NCBI GenBank assembly: GCA_035771165.1 | Contig: JAWNZC010000179.1 | Span: forward strand, 2,864,001 to 2,928,000 | DNA length: 64,000 bases | DNA from: Paragorgia papillata | Taxonomy: Eukaryota > Cnidaria > Anthozoa > Scleralcyonacea > Coralliidae | Reading direction: 5' to 3' | Shown here: one piece after another, positions 29,671 through 40,105 of the stretch | Layout of the letters: each line of letters starts with the position of its first letter | Numbering within the stretch: position 1 is the stretch's first letter | The notes under the pieces: model-generated | The model's database searches: none | What the model was told of the DNA's origin: nothing | The model's input: only the letters and a program-made list of their open reading frames with translations | Program-made: the position numbers and the translations under genes

Positions 29671-30209
29671 TATTCAACACGAGTTAGTGTTCTTCCTCCG
29701 ATTTCTAAATACAGTCAAACAGGTTGAACGATCGAGTTTAACCAGCTTAGCTGTATTCAAACGTCGGAGGACGAAATCTGACGAGTGTGGGTATAGATTC
29801 TCGAATGAATCTGTGTTTCAAGAGATAATCGACTTAATTTATAAAAGTTGGCTAAATTTGACCGTATTCTTCCTCCGATTTCTAAATACTGATTAAATAT
29901 TTATTTCCTTTAAATTTTCTCTATGTCCTATGAATTAAATAGAGAATAATACATGCATGTGCAGAAATATGAAATTTATTTCGAGTGTTGACTATTGATT
30001 TGCTTTTATCAAATAACTTGGAAAATCTACAAAATCTACCCACGCTTCCTTCGAATTAAATGATATATTTGGTTTGATAATAGAAAAGATATATAACCTT
30101 CTCCAATAACTCATTATGCACGTATACAACGTCAAAATGTTTAATTTGCATATCAAACAAACTGAAACATCGCAAGAACGAAGCAAGAAGGAAACGAAAA
30201 AAAAATATA

Positions 30210-30360
30210 TATAAATATGGATGAAGCGCGATCAGGTAAAGGCGTAATTGAATAAGGAAACAGCGTTCTCTGATCAAAAATATTTTATTTCGAGCTTTCG
30301 GCCACCAGTCTGTGGCCTTCAACGGGAAGAAGATAAATGGAAAAGAAAGTGTGACTACAT
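30210..30360 (-). repeat. Degenerate Penelope/hammerhead-type motif
   Basis: On the minus strand, TTGAAGGCCACAGACTGGTG continues as GCCGAAAGCTCGAAAT. It has a perfect 6-bp stem II (GGCCAC/GTGGCC) followed by GAAA, but the CUGA box is mutated to CGTT. The same layout is known from repeats derived from Penelope-like elements. Confidence 0.5.
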
Positions 30361-30407
30361 ATATATACATGAAGCTGTCATTTTAAGTGTTTAAAAGGAA
30401 GTGTGAC

Positions 30408-30426
<19 letters not shown>

Positions 30427-30440
<14 letters not shown>

Positions 30441-30610
30441 TTCTAGGCTATCTGAATGTATTTCACCGACGCTGTCCCACATGCGGTTGTCACCGACGAT
30501 CGCATGTGTATAAGTAATTGATGAAATTCATTCAGATTGTTCCAAGCTACACTGATGAGCTGTTGTACAGCGAAACACCGTGTCTGTAGATTGAACTATA
30601 TATATATGAA
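30427..30610 (+). repeat. Hairpin repeat family, copy 2
   Basis: GCTATCTGAATGTATTTCAC, CACATGCGGTTGTCACCG, TGATGAGCTGTTGTACAGCG and the end GTCTGTAGATTGAACTATAT, between TA microsatellites. Matches 49795-50015 and, inverted, 5895-6064. 29990-30205 and 30610-31110 are palindromic-MITE copies. Confidence 0.82.
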
Positions 30611-31631
30611 GCTATCATTTTAATTAAGTGTTTTCAAATAAGACAACTTGATTTTCGTTTCATAGACACTTTAATGACTCAATATGCCTTTCGTTTGAGA
30701 AGCCATTTTAAAAACTCGTTCTGCGTGTTTGATCACGCCGTATGAAACATTTGAACTCGTTTTTTTTTTAACTACATCGAAACTATATTATCCAAGATGG
30801 CGGACAAGAAATTAGAATGCTGCTTTTCAAAGTGCTTATGAAACTGAACAAAAATTGACCCTGTCTTACTTGAAAAAACACTTAAAATGACGGAGTAACA
30901 TATTTTGGTGCGCAGTTTTTTGTTTCCTTGATATGCAAATCATGACAGCAATACCAAACATGTAGGAATTCGGATTATATTTGATAATAGCAACGATACG
31001 GAACTTTCTCTAATACCTCATTATGCACATGTGACGTCAAACTGTTTGATTTACATGTCAAACAAACTGAAATATGTCAACAACGAAACGAAAATTTTTT
31101 TACCAAATCTTTGAAAAATGTAGACTGAATAGTTTTCCGTTTGAAATCAAAAATGCTGTTTACAAGACAACATGCACAGAAGTATACGGATGGTCAAAAC
31201 TAAAGCAATTTTAAAATGGATTATGCGAATGTGACATATTGATGGTTGTTGCATCGACCACCAGAAATCAAGTTTATAGGTCAATTTGTACAAAAACCTT
31301 GTCTTAGATATATTCAGATGTTACGTAACGCGTATTTTATAATTGAATGAATCAATGTATACAGCTATAATTTTGAAATCTGCATCTCAGAATTTAAGAT
31401 AGGACACTTAAAAATAGCTTGGCATGCAACAATGCAGCATATATAAGCCCCTTTGAAAATTAGTTTTCAACGCTAGTCAAAAATAACACGGGGACGTCCC
31501 TTATTAAATTGTACGGACAAGTTTAGCTAGACTGAATGTTTTTTTTGTTAGATTTGAAATAAAAGAAAATGTTTATAAGACAGAAATTAGATTCTTGTAA
31601 TGCAGTATATATTGGCTCGCTCCAATCTTGC

Positions 31632-32195
31632 TTTAAAGTGCCTCTATGGCCTGTGGGATCTTTACATATTTAAAAAACTTAGGTTAAAAGAAAATGTTTC
31701 CCGAAATTTTTTCTCAAAAATATTAAATGCTCGCCCATTAACAGTGCTCCGAAGTTGGCCAAATCAGCCCAAAATCGCGCGCCATTTTGAAAGTCAGACC
31801 GTTTTCTTGGCCTGGGCTCTAATTGATAGATTTTACGTCACATTTGCGTCACAGTTGGAACACCAAAATTTTCTTCCACCGAGTCTGAGTCAGACGAACC
31901 ATCTTGGAACATATTGATGAATATATCTAAAGTTTTCATTGCTTAAATAAAGGTTTAAGAGACGCAATACCAAAACCACACTAAATAGTCAGAAGTTCGG
32001 TTCCGACCGTGACGTCACAGAGTAAACTCGCACCATGTCCCTAATGCACGGTCACAGTTATAGAGGTACCAACTTTGAAGCGCTGTTAATGGGCGGGGAT
32101 TTAATATTTTTGAGAAAAAATCTCGGGAAACATTTTCTTTTAACCTAAGTTATTTAAATATGTAAAGATCCCACAGGCCATAGAGGCACTTTAAA
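31632..32195. mobile_element. Foldback MITE in the upstream region of paralog B
   Basis: Arms of about 125 bp: TTTAAAGTGCCTCTATGGCC pairs with GGCCATAGAGGCACTTTAAA. Paralog A has no insertion at the equivalent place (TTTTAAAACAAAACACC at about 25795), so it serves as the empty site. The right end lies 136 bp before the TATA box of B. Confidence 0.85.
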
Positions 32196-32330
32196 CCAAA
32201 ACACCGATGAACATTTTCCATATATGGCCATACTGGTCTACTTTTGAAAGCTCGTCAGAAATAAGTCCTGGGGATACCCCTGAAGACATGCACGAGGACC
32301 CCCTTACGTAATGCAGTGCAAAAGCGGTGG

Positions 32331-32338
32331 TATAAATT
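32331..32338 (+). promoter_or_regulatory. TATA box of paralog B
   Basis: TATAAATT in the same conserved context as 25930 (preceded by TTACGTAATGCAGTGCAAA, followed by GGAGGTCATAGCTATAGTTA). Confidence 0.7.
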
Positions 32339-32360
32339 AAACTGGAGGTCATAGCTATAG

Positions 32361-32452
32361 TTAGTTATATTAAAGTCAACAGATCCAATTAAGCACAAGG
32401 AATACTGTGTATAAGCAGTTTGGCAAATTTCGGATATTCATTAATCTGTAAG
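32361..32452 (+). other. Paralog B non-coding exon 1 (approximate start)
   Basis: Ends at donor AAG|GTAAGAAT. ATG-free like its counterpart, and shares AGATCCAA and AAGCACAAGGAATA with it. The intron runs to 35193. Confidence 0.6.
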
Positions 32453-32554
32453 GTAAGAATTAAGTGTTGATCTTCCTAATAGGATTTTTTCTTCAATTAA
32501 ATTGAGTATATATAATAGATGTAAACGTGCTTCGAGCTATTTCACTGAAAAAAC

Positions 32555-32642
32555 TTCTGAGTTTCCAAGCGGGACTCGAAACCAGAAAGTTATGATCATC
32601 GATCGGACGCTCCAATTATTGAGCTACTGGAACGGCTAATTA
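32555..32642 (-). repeat. tRNA-derived SINE head, degenerate
   Basis: Minus strand: AGTAGCTCAATAATTGGAGC (box A region) and TGGTTTCGAGTCCCGCTTGG (box B). The anticodon arm is not clean. In the intron of paralog B. Confidence 0.55.
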
Positions 32643-32749
32643 AGATGGCTATATAGTTGAACGTAGATTGGGTTTGATGTAAATGGACAGGCAAGGCAAG
32701 GATAGCATAAACTGTTAACACACTGCCCTTCACTGCTCGGAAATTCAGC

Positions 32750-33000
32750 CTGGTCGAAAGGGTTAGTACTTGGGAGAATTCGAAAGTTTAAGTCTACTTT
32801 CGAATTCTCCCAACTCACTCGAGTGTTTGCATCAGGTTATATAACACAGGGCATCCATTTTCTATTTCTTTTATGAAATAAGGCTAAAAAATGTGCCGTG
32901 ACACATCACAACCGTATTTACATAGCCTGATATAAACACGGTAATTGACCAATCACAGCGTGCGTAAGACGCAACCTATTTTATAAATGTAATCGATTCT
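32750..33000 (-). repeat. Repeat family of 15.3 kb, copy inverted
   Basis: ACTTTCGAATTCTCCCAACT, GCATCCATTTTCTATTTC and CAATCACAGCGTGCGTAAGA match 15.3-16.0 kb in reverse. It lacks the nested MITE of that copy. Confidence 0.72.
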
Positions 33001-34309
33001 AAGAAATTACAGGCATTTCTCAGTATTAACCCCGGCATTGCTGTCCATGATGTCCGAGGGTTCTCCTTTTGACGAGTATAAAATCGTCTGGCGTTAGAAT
33101 AAAACAATCTAGTGTCGGACTGCAGAGTAAAACAATTAAGGGGGCGTTTTGGCGTTTTGGCGCTGAAAATATTGGCACTCAGAGTTTCGTTATGCAGGAT
33201 TCTTATGAAAACTATTCTCGTCAGTTTACCACCTTTTCACTTTGCATTTATCAAAATATGTTCTTTGCTGTCATTAGAGTTGATATCGAAACAAGCTCGA
33301 TATAGTTTTGGTAGTTGCGGAAACCATTGCATCACTTTACTTTCGTTTTCACTTTTCAACCGGGAACTTTGACAGGCCCCGATTTCTTGGAATACAAGGT
33401 TGTGACATGTGAAAGTTCTATATGTAACCTGAAGTATCCATACAAAAAACCTTCAAAAAGATGTACTTCGCCACAACGACATGCAATTTTCAATTTTAAT
33501 TCTTTGAATGTTTGCGTGGTGACAAATTGTAATCGGCTTCCAAATCCCCTAGTTAAAGATTTTGATTATATAATAACAAAAGTGCTTTAGGCCTGCGCTA
33601 AACGTCGCACAATACACGAATTTAATTCAGACAGGTTTAATGCCTCCGTTTGGGGTCTAAGAAGAGAGCCGCTACCAGAAGTACGTTTGCTAGTAGCCTG
33701 CTTCGTCGGCAACTCTGTGTCCTTCCAGCTGTGTGCGCAATCCTTTGCGCGAGTTTATACATGGCATTTAACGATATCAGTGGTCACAGACTTGCCTACA
33801 GAGAGTATAGTGGTCGACGTTCTTTTAGTATAGCCCGTCTCTTCTTGGTCTTGGTTAAAGAAGCATCACGTTTCACCCGCGCCGCATATATATTTGACAA
33901 ATTTTGTTAGAAATTTTCACCTATATATACATGCATTACCAAACGTTCTTCGCGAGCAAAGAACAACACATCTTCTATGTTTCTATGGTTTCGCTTTTTT
34001 CAGAAAATCAAGTAAATAAAATATATATACCTCTTCTTTACACCAACTTCAACTGCCTCGCAGTTGTCTGTGTTGTCAAATATAGACATGGAAATGTATG
34101 GACAACGCATAAATTATAGTATGAGTCAGCACGCCCAATATACTAAACGAAAGCTAAGAGTTAGGAGATTTGGGATATGATCAAGACAGAACAAGTCTTT
34201 GACCCAGTCTTCCGAACGAACCGCCAAAACTTTGTCCGAGAAAATCTGGGCGAAAAGTGGACTGGGAACTATAGGACATTTCCTTGGCCCAATTTGCGAG
34301 ATTAATTTC

Positions 34310-34680
34310 CATGGAGACTAGCTTTCAGCCCGGGCAGAAATGTCAGCCCGGTTAGGAAGGGTGAGTTTTTATTGCGATTGCATGAGCGATTTCAACCTGG
34401 GCTGAAACCAAAATTTTAATCAATAACTCGTAGGAATTCGAAGAATCTTTGTTTTGCGGCTGCGTAATGAACGATCGACACCGTTCACACGCTTGGTTCA
34501 GCCCGGGCTGAACATTTTGAGCGATTGATTACATGGGCGATTTTAGCCCAGTTGACCGGTCTGAACTTTCAACCCGGGCTAAACTTTCAGCCCGGGTTGG
34601 AATTTTTCCATGTAATCGCTACGTTCGTATTACAAAGACCGGGTTGAAATTTTAGCCCGGGCTGAAATCAGCCCCTTATT
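34310..34680. repeat. Cluster of AGCCCGGGCT palindromes
   Basis: At least eight copies or near-copies of TTCAGCCCGGGCTGAA in about 370 bp, in both orientations, spaced irregularly (34335, 34505, 34560, 34578, 34595, 34660). GC-rich against an AT-rich background. Confidence 0.8.
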
Positions 34681-34730
34681 AGACGTGGAGCGTGAAACGA
34701 CTTCTTGACAACATGGCGCCGAATTGTCAC

Positions 34731-34918
34731 CGAATAGACCTTATTCAAAAATGGCCGCCGAATTAAAATTATTTTATATACATTTAAATTAGCCCTTATG
34801 AACTCGTTTTCATGTGTGGAATTCAAAATAATTTTTACTTTAAAACGAGGTCATAAGGGCTAATTTATATGCACATAAAATAATTCTAATTCGGCGGCCA
34901 TTTTTGAATAAGGTCTAT
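34731..34918. mobile_element. 188-bp near-perfect foldback MITE
   Basis: AATAGACCTTATTCAAAAAT / complement, with inner GGCCGCCGAATTA arms, inside the Harbinger-like element. A diverged copy lies at 59850-60033. Confidence 0.88.
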
Positions 34919-35194
34919 TGTCACAGACAGAAGAGAAACATTTAATTCGACGCGACGATAATTCGTCGTGTAACTCGAACACGCATCGCATTATCGTCGC
35001 ATTATTATCCGTCTGACTCAAAATTTAATTGCCGACAAGAATTTAATTCGTGTGTCGAATTTAATTCAGTTATACGTCGCAGTTTCGTCGAATAAAATCC
35101 AAACAATTAAATTCGTCTGAATTAAACTCGTCTACTATGCAACATTTAGCGCAGGCCTCAGACATCGTTTTTTCCCCTTTTCTATATTAATAGA

Positions 35195-35536
35195 ATGGTC
35201 AACCTAGTGCTTGACGCCACCTACATGGTCAGAAATATTGAAGGAACTCATGCGTGTTCGCCAAAAGGTTTTTCAACTTGGAAGAAGTATTGGATCAAGG
35301 AATCAGGTCGACAATGGCCTGAAAAGTGTAGTATCAGTGGATGCGGCGAAACAGCTATAGGTGGTGGTCACGTCTACATCAAAAGAACACCGGAGACAGT
35401 CTACATAATACCCATGTGTAATTACTGCAACAATCCTCAAAATATAGCGGATTGGATGGCAGTAAAAACGCGAACAAAAGCTGTGAGCGTTGAACGAGAT
35501 GACGCAAAAGGACCCGAAGGGCCTTGCTACAAATGA
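35195..35536 (+). CDS. Paralog B: 113-aa HNH/treble-clef-like zinc protein
   Basis: Second member of the pair, intact from ATG (two bases after acceptor TTTTCTATATTAATAG) to TGA. Carries NIEGTHACSPKGF, KCSISGCG (C-x4-C), GGGHV, PETVYIIPMCNYCNN, ADWMAV and AVSVERDD, ending CYK. It has one more codon than A near residue 88. Differences from A are mostly outside the Cys/His positions, which suggests selection on the protein. Function unknown; an HNH-like fold is inferred from the spacing. Context: tandem duplicate 7.1 kb from A, same strand, same promoter layout, no operon. A MITE lies 82 bp after the stop. Confidence 0.78.
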   Translation: MVNLVLDATYMVRNIEGTHACSPKGFSTWKKYWIKESGRQWPEKCSISGCGETAIGGGHVYIKRTPETVYIIPMCNYCNNPQNIADWMAVKTRTKAVSVERDDAKGPEGPCYK

Positions 35537-35617
35537 GCACAACGCGGACTTGGAGATGGTAAAGAAAACTACGGATTTTGAAAAAAACACAACTAACGTT
35601 AGTTAACCAATTGACGT

Positions 35618-35835
35618 TACAGTCATTTGCAACTTACTTTTCGCCAAAATGTTCGGAAGTTCGTTGGGAAGTTCGTTGGGAAGTTCAAAGTTCGTTTTGA
35701 ACTACGCATTTGATTGGCTGCTAGGAACAAAGCAAAATTAAACGAATTTTGAACTTCCCAATTAACTTGCGAACTTCGGAACGAACTTCCGAACATTTTG
35801 GCGAAAAGTGAGTTACAAATGACTGTAAAAGTGCA
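35618..35835. mobile_element. Foldback MITE downstream of paralog B
   Basis: TTACAGTCATTTGCAACTTA pairs with GAGTTACAAATGACTGTAA; inner arms CGCCAAAATGTTCGGAAGTT. Internal tandem GTTCGTTGGGAA. 35840-36760 otherwise shows no supported feature. Confidence 0.85.
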
Positions 35836-36764
35836 CACTTAAGTCTTCAGTATACAGAAATATGTCAACAAAAATTATTGCTTCCTCGGGTAGAAGACAA
35901 CGAATTTCACAACCTTGTTTTGTTTACGCTCGTTTTGAGTGGACATTTGCTTTTTCAGGGTTAGGCTTATAACTGGGATAAGAGTTAGTATTTGATTTTT
36001 GGCAAAATAATAATAACTTTAACAAAAGACAATCCTGTTGTCCGCCATCTTGTTTTAATACCTTAGCCAATTACTAGACTGTACCCAGTCCCTCCTGAAG
36101 ACGGCGCGCGGGAGAGAAAAGGAGGGACAAACGCAATACGCAATTTCAACGACAATGTCCACAGTCCTAGGCTCCGCCCAGTAATTTTTTAAAATTTATT
36201 ATATATTAAAATTTCTCCATGTTATTCGTTAGATCACTTAACGTAGAACCATGCAATCCCATATAATCAAATTATATATAAGTCGACATGATCGTTTGAA
36301 TATGACAAAAATATTGATTCAAACAATGTGAAGATCGGATGTCTGCGAGAAAAAGTATAAGCGATCGAAGACTGTCGACAACTGAAATTATATTTCACTA
36401 CTTAATGCGTCCTGGAGTTTTTGACTCTTTGGAATTTAATGAAACCGTTATAATTTTGTAACCAAAATGTTTCCAGTACCTTGCGGTTTATTTTGATATG
36501 AAATTTGTTACAGACGTGTTGTCGGAGGAAGAGATTTCGAACGCGCCTTTCTTGTTTACGCGGTGTTTACGTTCGTCGAGACAAAAGTTCGTTACGTTGT
36601 CCCTTGGCGAAATCAGAAATGTATTATCTGGTATCAGATAAAAGTCGCTGTATATTACATGTTGAAATGGTCAGCACGTAACCGAGAACCACGGGGATCA
36701 GTCGGAGAGCTATCGGTTACGACGTATTACACGGGGGGTTGCGGTAACATCTAGGGTAAGGGGG

Positions 36765-37295
36765 TTTCAACAAATGAAATCACAAAACGCCGTTTGCGAT
36801 TTCAACAAATGAAATCACAAAACGCCGTTTGTCTAGTTTGCGATTTCAACAAATGAAATCACAAAACGCCATTTGTCTAGTTTGCGATTTCAACAAGGCG
36901 ATTTCAACAAATGAAATCACAAAACGCCGTTTGTCTAGTTTGCGATTTCAACAAATGAAATTACAAAAGTCCATTTGTCTTTTGCGATTTCAACAAATGA
37001 AATTACAAAAGTCCGTTTGTCTTTTGCGATTTCAACAAATGAAATCACAAAACGCCGTTTGTCTTTTGCGATTTCAACAAATGAAATCACAAAACGCCAT
37101 TTGTCTAGTTTGCGATTTCAACAAATGAAATTACAAAAGTCCGTTTGTCTAGTTTGCGATTTCAACAAATGAAATCACAAAACGCCGTTTGTCTTTTGCG
37201 ATTTCAACAAATGAAATCACAAAACGCCGTTTGTCTTTTGCGATTTCAACAAATGAAATCACAAAACGCCGTTTGTCTTTCGCGATTTCAAAATA
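36765..37295. repeat. 42-44 bp minisatellite
   Basis: About 12 units of GCGATTTCAACAAATGAAAT, CACAAAACGCC and GTTTGTCTTTT or GTTTGTCTAGTTT. Units with GCC/GTCC variants alternate. The apparent repeat protein (QQMKSQ...) is not conserved in frame between 42- and 44-bp units. Confidence 0.95.
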
Positions 37296-37889
37296 TTGTT
37301 TATCTTTTTCTTTTTTGACAAATGAAAAACTAAAACGGTACTTTTGCAATTTGGACAAACAAAATCTCTAAACAGCATTCTTCTTTTGCAATTTTAAAGA
37401 ACAAAATGACCAAACGCTCTTTTGCTTTTGTTATTTGAGCCTCCTCGGCTTCCATACATGTATGAAGTTCAAGTTAAAAATAGCCTGCGTGCAGACGCCC
37501 GATTTCCCGATTACCCGGAAAACTGGGGTCTGCGAGGCGCCGTCATCGATAATCGTGTTCCAGATCACGTGGTCTTTCTCCAGATTTTGGGACCGCAATC
37601 GGATTGGCGGATTGGCTGTTTAACTGAGTAATTATTTCATTATGTTTGTAAAATCTGATTGACTGGATTTTGCTATTAATATAATGCGGGATTCTCACAA
37701 ATAATTATGTTTGAAGGCAATGTACGAATACGTGTTATGCTTCTCGCCTATTGTGAATCATAACGATAGGAATTTAGTTGAAGGAAGAGGCGATTTTAAA
37801 ATAAAAACAGAGATTTCCACTCTTACTGTAATTTTGAAGTCCAAAATATGTTGAGATGTTAGTCTTTTCTTTTTAAAAATGACACGGCC

Positions 37890-38935
37890 AAAATACCCGA
37901 GGAAGGTCAGTGGTCAGATGAACAAACAATATGGTGGAATTTCAAGCATTATACACGCTTCTTTGTCTCCTTTAAAGCGCGTGTTTACGGGCGAGTGCAT
38001 GTAGTACTTCAACTCCAGTAAAGAAATCCATGACCGAACGTCCAGTGAAGCCCAGTGGCTCCTGCTGCTTCTCCAATTTTATAAGTCCAGTCCAGGTGCG
38101 TACAGCCACTCAAGTTCAACACCCTCAACAAAGAACCGGAAACAACGAGTTGAAGAACAAAACAGTTGTTCAAGTTAAGATTGAATGGCCTAGTAAGACG
38201 AAGGTTCTACATGAAGATCTTGAAAGCTTGGGTAAAATGTTGTGTCCAGGAACTTATAGCCAAATAGCCTCCGCAGTCTGAAAAAAAAACATATTACGAA
38301 AGCATGTCCGGCAGCCATTTCTAAAAGAAGTTATATAAGCTACGTGTTCTCTCAAGACCCCCAGTAGCCTGCGCTCTCCTAAAGCACAAGGTATGAAGAA
38401 ATTCTCTTTCAATAAACTTGATGAGGAATTACAAAACAAAGCGCCTCTTTTAAGTGCAGTGTTGTAGACAGCCAGCTTAAGAAAGAGCAAGGGAGAACCA
38501 ATAATGGTGAGTACTTAATTCTAACAGTTTATTATGCCACTTTCATAGAAACAATTCTACATGTGTTGTATACATATTTGTGTTGTCCGGCCATATCACA
38601 CTATAAGTATAAACATTGTTTTTGTGCATAATTGTCAAATATTTATTTATTTAAATCTAACTGTATCTTCAAAATTTACAAAGTAGTATATATTGCAGTC
38701 TTTATAATGTTACTAACACACTAACACACATTTTATTATAGTATTGGACGTACAATGTCAAATTAATTTCTTATTCATTTTTAAAGCAGGGAACTCTTTG
38801 TCAGTTGAGTGCTCTTTGCATAACTACTTCTTACACATATTACTGCAAGAAGATAGATGAGATTGGTGGGAACTTTAATGCTACTATCAAGAAGGCTGTA
38901 AGGAAAGAAAGTGAACGCCTTCAGAGAACATGAGC
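37890..38935 (+). pseudogene. Decayed member of a repetitive uncharacterised invertebrate gene family
   Basis: Segments read as one broken protein: VKIEWPSKTKVLHEDLESLG then KMLCPGTYSQIASAVW (38160-38280); FSFNKLDEELQNKAPLLSAV (38400-38465) ending at an in-frame TAG (38467-38469); after donor GTGAGT (38507) and acceptor AAAGCAG (38787), LSALCITTSYTYYCKKIDEI to ERLQRT and a stop. Frame breaks and stops show it is dead. From memory the family is common in cnidarian and mollusc genomes; its function is unknown to me. Confidence 0.5.
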
Positions 38936-39883
38936 CACTACATCAGCCCAGTGTGTCAATAATGTTGTTACATCATCACTCAATTATAGCCATGTGGCTC
39001 CCAGACAAGTCTACAGCAAGTACTGACACATTGGCATCTCCATGCAGAAGCATCAGGCAGGGCCCCAAGTATTTCCTTAACCCCTGGCCAACAATAATGT
39101 ATAAAATAGTAGAACATAAGAATGCAATGAAAAATATTGGGGGCTAATTGGCACCCCTAGCCTCCTTCTGTTCTGCTTCACTTGCATTATTCACTAGTAT
39201 AAAATGTCTCTAAATCTTTACAATTATAATAATTTAACAACCAACAACAATGGTAGTAATACTTATTTATTACCTTGTGCTGTAGTTTGCATAGTGACCC
39301 TTATGTGACTTATTTATAGTACATGCACTTACATATATTATATTATATAGGCCTGTCAATAGGGTCATTCCAGAAAATATCCATCCTCCGCCCCCCATCC
39401 AAGAGAAAATGGGAAATGGGTCTTCTGACATCCTACAATAAATTAACTAAATCTGAAGTTAATTTTACCCCCTCCACGAACTTTAAATATGAGAGGCCAT
39501 TCGTCAGAGAGAAACGTATTAAAAATGAAATGAAAAGAAAGTTCTCCAACGTATTAAATTTCACATTACTTTTAGCATAGTCAGTCGGGAAATGGTCTGG
39601 AAAATCGGAAAAGTTCAGATATCCTATAATGAGCTGTCATTTTATGTTGAAACGATCCTTACCATGCACCAAAAATACATTGTGCTCACCGTGCACAAGT
39701 TTGCATAAAGGTGAACAAAGAGATAGAACAATATGACTTTTGCTGAGTTTGAATCCAAACCATATTATCTCGATTCACTATGTTGCCAACAATGGCTAAG
39801 CTATTGTGGTTACTGGTAGTTTTACTAAAAAGGTAGTGTACATGCTATAGAAATACAAATTGAATATATTAAATTAAATTGCA

Positions 39884-40105
39884 GGTGTCTGTAAAATATA
39901 CCAGCTTCCCAAGTTGGTATTTTTTGAATACCAACTGGACATGTAACCCTGGTCAGTAACTGGGTTTACTGTCCAGTTTATATGCTTACGTGACCCACTA
40001 GTTTGTTTTAATACTATGTAAAAATTTAAAAAATTATTAAAATAGCTCATTTCACATAACAATTAAGTTGCGAAGTTGTGAAGTTGGTATTTTACAGACA
40101 CTACA
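39884..40105. mobile_element. MITE with GTGTCTGTAAAATA termini
   Basis: GTGTCTGTAAAATATACCAG pairs with TTGGTATTTTACAGACAC. About 220 bp, non-coding. It lies just beyond the last recognised exon of the Tnp2 pseudogene and might be a derivative of its termini. Confidence 0.65.

Larger units (their letters stand above)
33590..35157. mobile_element. PIF/Harbinger-like element in the intron of paralog B
   Basis: TIRs GGCCTGCGCTAAACGTCGCA / complement of ..AACATTTAGCGCAGGCC; 3-bp flanks TTA (33587-33589) and TCA (35158-35160). The subterminal AATTTAATTCAGAC motif repeats at both ends. GGCCTG termini and 3-bp TNA duplications are typical of Harbinger. No transposase ORF recognised in 1568 bp. It contains two nested or internal repeats (34300-34680, 34731-34918). 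Confidence 0.72.

Noticed and set aside
33315..33590. Cys-containing frame in the intron of paralog B
   Set aside because: No counterpart in paralog A, no family match, and ends where the Harbinger-like element begins.
36765..37295. CRISPR-like array
   Set aside because: Repeats abut without unique spacers; it is a eukaryotic minisatellite.
36829..37371. Repeat-protein frames (QQMKSQNA...)
   Set aside because: The 44-bp units shift the frame, so no single frame crosses the array.
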